A DNA stretch of 64,000 nt, taken from an uncultured Burkholderiales bacterium. GTDB lineage: Bacteria > Pseudomonadota > Gammaproteobacteria > Burkholderiales > Burkholderiaceae_C. A model generated the notes under the pieces. The model saw nothing but the letters and a program-made list of their open reading frames with translations. It was not told the DNA's origin and did not search any database. Below are positions 51,615 to 59,518 of the stretch, one piece after another. The translations under genes and the position numbers were made by a program. Position 1 is the first letter of the stretch. Each line of letters begins with the position of its first letter. The stretch spans positions 56,734 through 120,733 of the forward strand of contig CAJAYT010000105.1 in NCBI GenBank assembly GCA_903949285.1, read 5' to 3'.

Positions 51615-52454
51615 TTGTTGAATAATGACGCCACAGATTCAATCCTTTCGATAGAAAGTCTTGGTCGCCGAGTTGAGGTCGTAGTTCAAGGCGTCTTACA
51701 AGTCTGGCATGTATGGAATCAAGGTGCCACGGAAAAGTTAATACTCCTGCATGGAGGGAGTGGCAGTTGGACGCACTGGTTGCACAATATACGTGCGCTC
51801 AGTGATACACGTGAAGTTTGGGCATTGGATATACCCGGATTTGGTGATTCACAATTGCCACCACTAGCCGTTGATGTTGATGATCTTGTGCCCTACGTGA
51901 TAAAGGGCATGCAGGCGATCGGTGAAGGCAAAGCCTTAGATGTCGTTGGCTTCTCGTTTGGAGGTCTCTTGGCTGGTTTTATAGCTTCAACAGACGCGAG
52001 TATCGTGCGCACCCTTATATTGGTCGGTGCACCCGCCTTAGGCTTAACAGGTACTCCCCTGCCGCTTCGAGGATTAAGAGCAGATATGAGTGAAACAGAG
52101 GTGCTCGGAGTACATCAACACAACTTAAAAGTAATGATGATCGCGAATGAGGATATGATCACCTCAGAAACACTTGAACTACAACAAAAAAATATAGCCC
52201 GGGACCGTCTCAAGAGGAGACGAATCGCAAGAAGTGATGCGTTGTTGCGTTTGCAAAAAGATTGGGTTTGTCCGGTGTTCGGGGTGTGGGGAGAGTTGGA
52301 CGCTTTGTATAAAGGTCGAATGAACGAGGTACAAGACAGACTCAAGGATTGTGATCTGCGCGGGTTCACAATAATTCCTAATGCTGGGCACTGGGTTCAA
52401 TACGAAAAAGCAGAAGCTTTTAATGCGTGCATTTTAGAAATACTTAGAAGTTGA
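51615..52454 (+). CDS. Alpha/beta hydrolase
   Basis: A roughly 279-residue alpha/beta-fold hydrolase with LLHGGSGSWTHWLHN, nucleophile elbow VVGFSFGGLLAG and late histidine in PNAGHWVQYE. Closest in appearance to the MhpC/BphD-like C-C or ester hydrolases; substrate unknown. The frame runs back into the terminator at 51588; I chose the TTG at 51615 because ggag at 51603-51606 is well spaced, though the TTG at 51618 is equally possible. Confidence 0.8.
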   Translation: MLNNDATDSILSIESLGRRVEVVVQGVLQVWHVWNQGATEKLILLHGGSGSWTHWLHNIRALSDTREVWALDIPGFGDSQLPPLAVDVDDLVPYVIKGMQAIGEGKALDVVGFSFGGLLAGFIASTDASIVRTLILVGAPALGLTGTPLPLRGLRADMSETEVLGVHQHNLKVMMIANEDMITSETLELQQKNIARDRLKRRRIARSDALLRLQKDWVCPVFGVWGELDALYKGRMNEVQDRLKDCDLRGFTIIPNAGHWVQYEKAEAFNACILEILRS

Positions 52455-52496
52455 TAGATCAACGCATAAAACACATAACAACTAGGAGATAAATAA

Positions 52497-52850
52497 ATGC
52501 TATTTAAATTCAAATCAAAAACGCACAGCGATTTGATCATGTTAGAGGAGGGGGGCAAACTTGTTTTGTCGCTCATTGGTAAAGAGCCGCAGGCCCAGGG
52601 CATCATAGAGGTACCAGATATGGCCAACGCTATATCCATTTTAGAAAAGGTAATTCATGAACATGGGGTGGGTGAGCATGCCGCCCCAGAAGAGCATCAA
52701 AAAGGGCGGGACGGCGTAGAAAACAAGTTTAGCGGTAGAGACTCAAACGACTCCGTCGATCCAGTCACCATTAAACAAAGGGTCATCCCTTTCCTGGAGA
52801 TGCTGAAAACTTGCCACGCACAGAGTCAACCCATCGTCTGGGGAGTTTGA
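52497..52850 (+). CDS. DUF1840 family protein
   Basis: A 117-residue cytosolic protein of a family confined mainly to Betaproteobacteria. Features: the N-terminal MLFKFKSKTHSDLIMLEEGGKLVL and the C-terminal VIPFLEMLKTCHAQSQPIVWGV. Function unknown. Between the hydrolase and the SrkA-like kinase; it ends three bases before the kinase TTG, so coupling is likely. Confidence 0.78.
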   Translation: MLFKFKSKTHSDLIMLEEGGKLVLSLIGKEPQAQGIIEVPDMANAISILEKVIHEHGVGEHAAPEEHQKGRDGVENKFSGRDSNDSVDPVTIKQRVIPFLEMLKTCHAQSQPIVWGV

Positions 52851-52853
52851 GTA

Positions 52854-53858
52854 TTGCATGCCTATGAGTCCCTGACCCCAGATGTCATACTAGATGCACT
52901 AGGGGCATTGGGTTTAGTATCTGACGGAAGGCTGAGCGCCCTAAGCTCCTATGAAAACAGGGTTTACTTGGCAATGTTAGATAGCGGTGAGGGAGTCGTA
53001 GCCAAGTTTTACAGGCCCGGTCGCTGGAGCGTTGAGCAAATAAAGGAAGAGCACGCCTTTGCACTTGAGCTCAAGCAAGAAGAAATACCCGTTGTCGCAC
53101 CCATTGAGTTTAATGGCTCAACAGTGCACAGTACTCATGATTTGGGTGTTGATGGTGAGGTTGATTTCTTGTTCAGTGTTTCCCCCAAAAAAGGTGGGCG
53201 TTCGCCTGAACTAGATGATGTGGAAGTGATTGGATGGTTGGGGCGGTATTTAGCGCGAATTCATAGTGTCGGCGAGCGCAAGGATTTTGTAGGCCGTGAA
53301 AGAGTAGATGTCCAAACGATGGGGATAGAGTCTAAAAAAATACTCATGCGTTTAGAGTGTATACCTGAGCAGTTCCGGGATAAGTGGTTACAGGTCTGTG
53401 ATTCCGCGCTAGAGGAGATTGAACGAGTGTTGCAAGGCCCTTATCAGTACTTGCGATTACACGGCGATTGCCATCCGGGAAATATACTGTGGACTCCGTT
53501 GGAGGGTGTAGACGGAGGGCCACATTTTGTGGACCTGGACGATGCTCGAATGGGGCCAGCAATACAGGATCTTTGGATGCTACAAAGCGGCGATAGACGA
53601 GAGAGAAGTTTTCAGCTATCTGTCTTGCTCGATGGCTACACCAGCATGCGCGAGTTTGATACACGTGAATTGAAGTTGATTGAGCCGCTCAGGACACTGC
53701 GTTTGATTCATTACAGTGCGTGGCTTGCAAAGCGAGCAGACGATCCGTCATTTGTGATTAATTTCCCTTGGTTTTGGAGCTCAGATTACTGGCAAACACA
53801 AATTGATACACTGATTGATCAAATTGAGGCAATGCACGAGCCGCCTTTGATGATTTGA
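52854..53858 (+). CDS. SrkA/RdoA-like protein kinase
   Basis: A 334-residue aminoglycoside-phosphotransferase-fold kinase of the SrkA (YihE) family, a stress-response Ser/Thr kinase that protects against reactive oxygen species in E. coli. Key motifs: LRLHGDCHPGNILW (catalytic loop) and HFVDLDDARMGPAIQDLWM (metal-binding aspartates). It starts with TTG at 52854, with gggag at 52841-52845 as ribosome binding site. Whether it acts on proteins or small molecules in this organism is untested. Confidence 0.85.
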   Translation: MHAYESLTPDVILDALGALGLVSDGRLSALSSYENRVYLAMLDSGEGVVAKFYRPGRWSVEQIKEEHAFALELKQEEIPVVAPIEFNGSTVHSTHDLGVDGEVDFLFSVSPKKGGRSPELDDVEVIGWLGRYLARIHSVGERKDFVGRERVDVQTMGIESKKILMRLECIPEQFRDKWLQVCDSALEEIERVLQGPYQYLRLHGDCHPGNILWTPLEGVDGGPHFVDLDDARMGPAIQDLWMLQSGDRRERSFQLSVLLDGYTSMREFDTRELKLIEPLRTLRLIHYSAWLAKRADDPSFVINFPWFWSSDYWQTQIDTLIDQIEAMHEPPLMI

Positions 53859-53871
53859 TCTAATTCAAAAA

Positions 53872-53897
53872 TCGCATTTAAGATCTTAAGGATGCGA
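53872..53897. other. Dyad with central 12-bp palindrome
   Basis: TCGCAT at 53872-53877 and ATGCGA at 53892-53897 flank the perfect palindrome TTAAGATCTTAA at 53878-53889. It lies between the kinase and a Bug receptor gene, 50 bases before the receptor's start, so it could be an operator or a hairpin with terminator character. Confidence 0.3.
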
Positions 53898-53949
53898 AAA
53901 AAACATAGTTCATAGAACTCTAAGTCCTACAGGTAAGTGGAGAGACAAA

Positions 53950-54984
53950 ATGCAAAATTACTCGGTAAGTTTCATGCAATTATGGGCATCTGCTCTAAAA
54001 AAATCATTCAAAACAGGGCTTTATGCTAGCTGTGTTTTGGGATTGAGTTTGGGCGTGGTGGTGGAAACAGCGTTTAGCCAGCAAGCTTATCCTAATAAGC
54101 CAATCACTCTGGTCGTGCCCTTTCCTCCGGGGGGAGTAGCTGACATAGTGGCCAGGCCTGTGGCGGAAGCTTTGAGTCGTGATTTGGGACAACCTGTGCT
54201 GGTAGAAAACAGGGCCGGCGCTGGCGGTGGAATTGGCATGGGATATGTCGCCCGCTCTAAGCCTGATGGCTATACGCTTTTACTGGCGCTATCGTCAGTA
54301 ACAGTCATTCCAGAGGCAGATTTGATTGTGGGTCGAAATCCAATGTTTGCCCTCTCTGATTTAAGGCCCATTGCTCGGTTTACCGCAGACCCCACCGTTT
54401 TAGTGGTTAGGGCGGACGCACCTTGGAAAAATTTGAAAGAATTTTTAGAGGACGCCAAAAAAAGACCTCGCGCCATCAATTACGGCACATCTGGTAATTA
54501 CGGGACTATGCATGTACCCATGGTGATGCTCGAGATGGGTTCGGGCGCTAGCTTTACCCATGTGCCCTTTACTGGCGCTGGTCCCGCCCTGGTAAGTTTG
54601 CTGAGTGGTCAAATCGAGGCTGTAGCGTCAGGACCCGCAACCGTATTACAAAATATCAAAGCAGGTAAATTAAGGGCGCTGGCACAGTGGGGTAATGCGC
54701 GTCTTGAGTTGTTACCGGAAGTACATACGCTTGCTGAGGACGGCATCAATGTTCAATATGCACAGTGGTCAGGTTTATTTGTACCGTCTGGGGTACCAGA
54801 ACCCATTGCCCAAAGAATTAGAGCTGCTGCGAAGGTTGTGGCGGCTGACCCACGCGTGCGTGAGAATATCGCCAGCGCCGGCAGTCCATTGCAGTTCTTA
54901 GACACACCAGAGTTTGAGCGCTACGTTCAGAGTGACGCTAAAAAAATGGCTGAATTGGTCAAGCACATGGGCAAATTGGACTAG
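53950..54984 (+). CDS. Bug-type tripartite tricarboxylate receptor
   Basis: A 344-residue periplasmic binding protein of the TctC/Bug family. A longer than usual signal region (about residues 18-44, VVVETAFSQQ) precedes YPNKPITLVVPFPPGGVADIVARPVAEALS. Further family blocks: ENRAGAGGGIGMGYVARSKPDGY, INYGTSGNYGTMH and the C-terminal DTPEFERYVQSDAKKMAELV. No partner transporter genes are nearby. Different from the first Bug protein in sequence, so probably another ligand. Confidence 0.87.
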   Translation: MQNYSVSFMQLWASALKKSFKTGLYASCVLGLSLGVVVETAFSQQAYPNKPITLVVPFPPGGVADIVARPVAEALSRDLGQPVLVENRAGAGGGIGMGYVARSKPDGYTLLLALSSVTVIPEADLIVGRNPMFALSDLRPIARFTADPTVLVVRADAPWKNLKEFLEDAKKRPRAINYGTSGNYGTMHVPMVMLEMGSGASFTHVPFTGAGPALVSLLSGQIEAVASGPATVLQNIKAGKLRALAQWGNARLELLPEVHTLAEDGINVQYAQWSGLFVPSGVPEPIAQRIRAAAKVVAADPRVRENIASAGSPLQFLDTPEFERYVQSDAKKMAELVKHMGKLD

Positions 54985-55002
54985 TACCAGTCCGAGTAAC
55001 CT

Positions 55003-55038
55003 TGCCAGTACCATTACCAGTACCATGACCAGTACCGC
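55003..55038 (+). repeat. 12-bp tandem repeat after the Bug receptor gene
   Basis: Three imperfect copies of a 12-base unit with core CCAGTACC (tgccagtaccat, taccagtaccat, gaccagtaccgc); another CTAGTACCAG lies just upstream. It occupies the gap before the shared terminator. Low-complexity spacer of unknown role. Confidence 0.75.
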
Positions 55039-55060
55039 ACAGGGAGTTGAACTCCATTAA

Positions 55061-55097
55061 AAAAACGGCTGTGACCTTAAGGGTCGACAGCCGTTTT
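55061..55097. terminator. Bidirectional terminator between Bug receptor and htpG
   Basis: AAAACGGCTGT and ACAGCCGTTTT flank inner GACC/GGTC pairs. A T run follows on the plus strand and an A run on the other side, so it can stop both convergent genes. Confidence 0.85.
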
Positions 55098-55122
55098 GCT
55101 GATCTATACCTAACCAATGACT

Positions 55123-57063
55123 CTAGACCAAAAGAGCATTTACGCGTTTGACATATTCAGCAGGATCCTCGGGTAAACCGCCCTCTGCCAATAAGGCTTG
55201 ATCAAATAAGATGTGCGCCAAATCGTTAAAGTGCATACCTGCCTCGTCGCTTGTGAGTTTTTTGACAAGACGGTGCTCTGGGTTGACCTCCAGTATAGGC
55301 TTAACCTCTGGTGCAGCTTGACCAGCTTGTTTGAGCATTCTAGACATTTGAAGAGACATGCCCTGGTCTTTGACGACCAAACACGCCGGAGAGTCCACCA
55401 AGCGGGAGGTCACGCGAACGTCCTCAGCCTTGTTTTTTAAAGCCTCTTTGAGTTTGGCGAGAATAGGTTTAAAGGTTTCTTCAGCCGCCTCTTGGGCTTT
55501 CTTCTCTTCTTCATTTTGAAGCTTGCCTAGATCCACTGCACCCTTCGCAACGCTTTGCAAAGGGGTTGAGTCAAACTCATTTAAGAATCCGAGTGCCCAC
55601 TCATCCACACGGTCTGTCATCAATAGAACTTCAATTCCTTTTTTGCGGAATACTTCAAGTTGAGGACTGTTCTTAGCTGCGGCCAGGGTGTCTGCGGTGA
55701 TGTAATAAATAGCTTCTTGTTCCGGCTTCATGCGAGCTTTGTAGTCTGCAAAGGAGACGGAAACCGTGTCTGTCGTAGAGCTTGCAAAGCGCAGCAAATG
55801 TGCAATTTTGTCCTTGTTCGCAAAATCCTCGCCCAGTCCTTCCTTAAGAACCGCACCAAACTCATTGTAAAAAGTGGTGTATTTGCCAGCGCCTTCCTTG
55901 TCCTCAGGGCTTGCATCCTCAGCGGGTGTATTGTGTTTGGCTAGGTCTTCAAGCATGGAGAGGATACGACGTGTGTTGCCCTCTCGTATTGCTTTGACAT
56001 CTCGGCTCTCTTGTAGCAATTCGCGACTCACGTTCAATGGTAGGTCCGCAGAATCAACAATACCTTTTACAAATCTAAGATACGAGGGCATGAGCGCATC
56101 CGCATCATCCATGATGAAAACACGTTTCACGTAAAGCTTGATGCCTGCTTTCTTGTCTCTGTTCCATAAGTCAAAAGGGGCTTTCGCAGGAACGTAGAGT
56201 AATTGCGTGTATTCAGTTGAGCCCTCTACTTTGTTGTGACTCCAAGACAAAGGGGCTTCAAAGTCGTGGCTGATGGCTTTGTAAAAATCAGAGTATTCCT
56301 CAGAAGTGATGTCCTTCTTAGGTCTAGACCAAAGTGCGTTCGCTTTATTAACGGTCTCCCATTCATCCGTTACGACCATCTCGCCTGGTTGGTCGTCCTT
56401 GCCCTCTTTCCACTCCTCTTTGAGCATTAGTATGGGTAGTGAGATGTGGTCTGAATATTTGGAGACGATGGATTTGATCTTCCAGGCGCTCAGATATTCG
56501 TCTGCATCATCCCTTAGGTGCAATATGACGCTTGTTCCTCGTTTGGGGAGGGTTATTTTCTCAACCTCAAACTCCCCCGTACCTGTGCTAGACCAGCGTA
56601 CGCCGTCCTCTGCCTTTGCGCCTGCTCGGCGCGTTTCAACTGTAATTCGGTCGGAGACGATATAACCTGAATAAAAACCAACTCCAAATTGTCCGATGAG
56701 TGAGCCGGTGTCTTTGGCCTGCGTTTTCTGATCATCGCTGAGTTTGCCAACAAAGTCTTTTGTTCCACTTTTTGCGATAGTTCCCAGATGATCGATTGCT
56801 TCTTGCTCGCTCATCCCGATACCAGAGTCGGCGATGGTGATTGTTTTGGCAGTTTTATCAAAACTGATGCGAATATCTAGATTGGGCTGATCTTCAAAGA
56901 GTGCAGCATTATTGAGCGCTTCGTACCTCAATTTGTCACAGGCATCCGAGGCGTTGGATACCAACTCACGCAAAAAAATCTCTTTGTTTGAATACAAAGA
57001 ATGGGTAACCAAATGAAGCAGCTGCGCTACTTCGGCTTGAAAGGCATGGGTTTGTTTGCTCAT
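55123..57063 (-). CDS. htpG: Molecular chaperone HtpG (Hsp90)
   Basis: Bacterial Hsp90 homologue, an ATP-dependent chaperone. The 646-residue product has the GHKL ATPase block [45 protein letters not shown], the middle-domain [15 protein letters not shown] and the C-terminal dimerisation domain. Standard length. A near-consensus heat-shock promoter lies upstream, supporting sigma-32 control. Confidence 0.97.
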   Translation of the reverse strand: MSKQTHAFQAEVAQLLHLVTHSLYSNKEIFLRELVSNASDACDKLRYEALNNAALFEDQPNLDIRISFDKTAKTITIADSGIGMSEQEAIDHLGTIAKSGTKDFVGKLSDDQKTQAKDTGSLIGQFGVGFYSGYIVSDRITVETRRAGAKAEDGVRWSSTGTGEFEVEKITLPKRGTSVILHLRDDADEYLSAWKIKSIVSKYSDHISLPILMLKEEWKEGKDDQPGEMVVTDEWETVNKANALWSRPKKDITSEEYSDFYKAISHDFEAPLSWSHNKVEGSTEYTQLLYVPAKAPFDLWNRDKKAGIKLYVKRVFIMDDADALMPSYLRFVKGIVDSADLPLNVSRELLQESRDVKAIREGNTRRILSMLEDLAKHNTPAEDASPEDKEGAGKYTTFYNEFGAVLKEGLGEDFANKDKIAHLLRFASSTTDTVSVSFADYKARMKPEQEAIYYITADTLAAAKNSPQLEVFRKKGIEVLLMTDRVDEWALGFLNEFDSTPLQSVAKGAVDLGKLQNEEEKKAQEAAEETFKPILAKLKEALKNKAEDVRVTSRLVDSPACLVVKDQGMSLQMSRMLKQAGQAAPEVKPILEVNPEHRLVKKLTSDEAGMHFNDLAHILFDQALLAEGGLPEDPAEYVKRVNALLV

Positions 57064-57100
57064 TTTGGGACTTAACGGTTAATAAAAATTTATGATTTGG

Positions 57101-57128
57101 AAATGGGGGCTGTGGAGATGTTTTCAAG
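57101..57128 (-). promoter_or_regulatory. Heat-shock (sigma-32) promoter of htpG
   Basis: On the minus strand, CTTGAAA (57128-57122) and CCCCATTT (57108-57101) are separated by 13 bases, matching the RpoH consensus in both boxes. About 40 bases separate the -10 element from the htpG ATG. Confidence 0.85.
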
Positions 57129-57244
57129 TCCCTTACTCGTATTAAGACGAGTTTAAAAAAGAGAATTAAGAAAAAAGAGTCACTTTCGTTGGTGACAAGT
57201 CAAGCCAGCAGGACTGGACTCATAGGTCAGGGTAAAAGCTCTTA

Positions 57245-58027
57245 TTAAAAGCGCTCGGATGGACTTAAGTAGCGCCACTCACCCACAGGGAGTCTGCCGA
57301 GCACGATGTTGCCGATTCGGATCCTCTTGAGCCCAACCACATGGAGTCCGACTTGTTCACACATACGCCTAATTTGGCGCTTCTTGCCCTCAGTGAGGAT
57401 GAAACGAAGTTGTTCGGGGTTTTGCCAATCGACCTGTGCCGGTAAAAGCGCTTGTCCATCAAGGGACAATCCGTGCCTAAGACTCTGAATCTTTTCAGCC
57501 GGAAAGTGTGCGGAGACATTATCCGTAATGCCTTGGTATTCAACCCTGACCAAGTACTCTTTCTCCATGGAGTGGTCTTCGCCGATGAGTTGTCTAGCAA
57601 TGCGTCCGTCTTGGGTCAATACCAGTAAGCCTACAGAGTCAATGTCAAGCCTTCCAGCAGGTGCTAAGTTTCTGAGCTGAGTGGGTACAAACCGGGTTGA
57701 ACTTGTGTCGCCCGTCCAGTGTGTTTGCGCAGAGATCAGGGTAATAGCCGGTGTGTGCCCGTCCTCAGCTTGTCCGCTGACGAAGCCTACGGGTTTGTGC
57801 AAAATAATGGTCACCTGGCGTTCTTGCTGCTGCTTGGCACCTTGATCAATCTCAATAGTATCTGCCTCAGTCACTTGCAGTCCAAGCTCAGCGGTGTATC
57901 CATTGACTTTAACCCATCCCTTCTCTATCCACTCATCGGCTTGCCTACGCGAGCAAAGTCCAAGCGCTGCCATACGTTTGTTGAGGCGCGAGGAAAGGGG
58001 GGTGTTGGGTGTTTGTGGGGCAGACAT
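57245..58027 (-). CDS. RluF-like pseudouridine synthase
   Basis: A 260-residue RsuA/RluB-family pseudouridine synthase, modifying uridines in 23S rRNA or tRNA. N-terminal S4 domain (SRLNKRMAALGLCSRRQADEWIEKGWVKVNG), catalytic Asp128 in GRLDIDSVGLL, and C-terminal LTEGKKRQIRRMCEQVGLHVVGLKRIRIGNIVLGRLPVGEWR. The LPVGEWRYLSPSE end is closest to RluF, but RluB/RluE cannot be excluded. It lies upstream of htpG on the same strand, though the strong promoter separates them. Confidence 0.82.
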   Translation of the reverse strand: MSAPQTPNTPLSSRLNKRMAALGLCSRRQADEWIEKGWVKVNGYTAELGLQVTEADTIEIDQGAKQQQERQVTIILHKPVGFVSGQAEDGHTPAITLISAQTHWTGDTSSTRFVPTQLRNLAPAGRLDIDSVGLLVLTQDGRIARQLIGEDHSMEKEYLVRVEYQGITDNVSAHFPAEKIQSLRHGLSLDGQALLPAQVDWQNPEQLRFILTEGKKRQIRRMCEQVGLHVVGLKRIRIGNIVLGRLPVGEWRYLSPSERF

Positions 58028-58217
58028 ATTTAATTGAATGGGATTCTTAGTAGTGCTTGATCAAGCTTGAATTATCGGTGCTGATGACTCTTGGATCAAT
58101 ATTAGGCGGAACAATATTCATACAATCAAATTCAGCGGTACCCAAAGAAAAATTCATAGAAGCCAATTAAAATGCATCAAGTTATAACTTACCGCACTAA
58201 AGTTTGGAGAAAATCCC

Positions 58218-58544
58218 TTGCCCATCACCATTTTCGTAACCCAGCCCAACGGCGCAGAAGAAGAGCTCAGCGCAGAGGAAGGCCAGACATTATTAGAGTG
58301 CGCACAAGCAGCAGGCCTTGACGGATTTGTGGGTGAATGCGGGGGCAACTGTGCCTGCGGCACCTGTCACTGCTATGTTGAGCAGGCCCCTCAGGGGGCG
58401 CTCCTGGATGCGAGCAATGAGGAGTTGCAAATGTTGGATTTCGTTGCCGCTCCAAGAGAGGATAACAGTCGTCTCGCTTGTCAAATAAGAATCACAGAAG
58501 AAATGCAAGGCATGCGTATCACCATGCCTGATCGTCAGTTCTAG
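58218..58544 (+). CDS. 2Fe-2S ferredoxin, adrenodoxin type
   Basis: A 108-residue electron carrier. The iron-sulphur ligands are the cysteines C41, C47 and C50 (CGGNCACGTC, CX5CX2C) and the distal C88 in RLACQI, spaced as in vertebrate-type ferredoxins. It starts with TTG at 58218, supported by ggag at 58206-58209 eight bases upstream. Beyond the cluster motif the electron partner (a monooxygenase, or Isc-type assembly) cannot be told. Confidence 0.85.
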   Translation: MPITIFVTQPNGAEEELSAEEGQTLLECAQAAGLDGFVGECGGNCACGTCHCYVEQAPQGALLDASNEELQMLDFVAAPREDNSRLACQIRITEEMQGMRITMPDRQF

Positions 58545-58547
58545 TTC

Positions 58548-59402
58548 TTATTTGTTGTAATCGTAGATGCCGTGCTTGGTCTTTCTTCCCAGACGGCCCG
58601 CAGAAACTAATTCCTTTAACAGTGGGCATGGGCGGTATTTGCTGTCCCCGTATTCTTTGAGGTAAACCTCCATAACGGCTAGACAAACATCCAGGCCAAT
58701 TAGATCGGCTAACGCCAAAGGACCAATGGGATGATTGCAGCCAAGCTTCATTCCCTGATCAATGTCTTCAGCGGAAGCTAGGCCTTCGGCCAATACAAAC
58801 AAAGCCTCATTGATCATGGGTACCAGTATGCGGTTGACCACAAAACCTGGTGCATTCTTAACGGTGATCGGAGATTTGCCAAGTGTCTTAGCAAGCTCTT
58901 CCACTTTGGAGTGAGTGGTGTCACTGGTGTCTAGACCTCTGATAATTTCAACAAGCGCCATCATCGGCACTGGGTTAAAAAAATGCATGCCAACGAACTT
59001 ATCAGGACGACTTGTTGTAGAGGCTAGTTGAGTAATCGAGATAGATGATGTATTCGAAGCAATAATGACCTCAGGGGGAAGTAAAGCATCAACTTGGTTG
59101 AGAATCTTTACTTTAAGATCATAGTTCTCTGTGGCGGCTTCAATAACGAGGTGAGCGTCTTTGAGTGCATCAAAATTTGTGGATGTTTTAATTTTTGCTA
59201 GCGCTGCGTTTTTCTTATCGGTTGTCAGTAAGTCTTTTTTAATCAGACGATCTAAACTTGAAGACACAGTGCTTACGCCTTTGTCTAGCGCCTCTTGTTT
59301 GATGTCAACCATAATGACATCGATCCCACATACCGCGCACGCTTGTGCGATGCCATTTCCCATTGTTCCAGCGCCAATAATGCCAACAGTTTGAATACTC
59401 AT
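58548..59402 (-). CDS. 3-hydroxyacyl-CoA dehydrogenase (3-hydroxybutyryl-CoA type)
   Basis: A 284-residue NAD-dependent dehydrogenase oxidising or reducing 3-hydroxyacyl-CoA. Rossmann motif VGIIGAGTMGNGIAQACA at the N-terminus, catalytic His in GMHFFNPVPMMALVEII, and KNAPGFVVNRILVPMINEA. I chose the ATG at 59402 instead of 59546; the upstream extension is a hydrophobic artefact. The single-domain length fits a butyryl-CoA/PHB-type enzyme rather than a fused FadB. The substrate chain length is unknown. Confidence 0.9.
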   Translation of the reverse strand: MSIQTVGIIGAGTMGNGIAQACAVCGIDVIMVDIKQEALDKGVSTVSSSLDRLIKKDLLTTDKKNAALAKIKTSTNFDALKDAHLVIEAATENYDLKVKILNQVDALLPPEVIIASNTSSISITQLASTTSRPDKFVGMHFFNPVPMMALVEIIRGLDTSDTTHSKVEELAKTLGKSPITVKNAPGFVVNRILVPMINEALFVLAEGLASAEDIDQGMKLGCNHPIGPLALADLIGLDVCLAVMEVYLKEYGDSKYRPCPLLKELVSAGRLGRKTKHGIYDYNK

Positions 59403-59518
59403 AGAGAAGACCTTAAATGAACTAAAGTTAATATATAGTGGATGCTGTAGTTTACAGAAAAACCAGAAAAAAAAGATACAGTGGTGGCCAAATAGTCCGC
59501 CAAAACCTATTTCATTGA

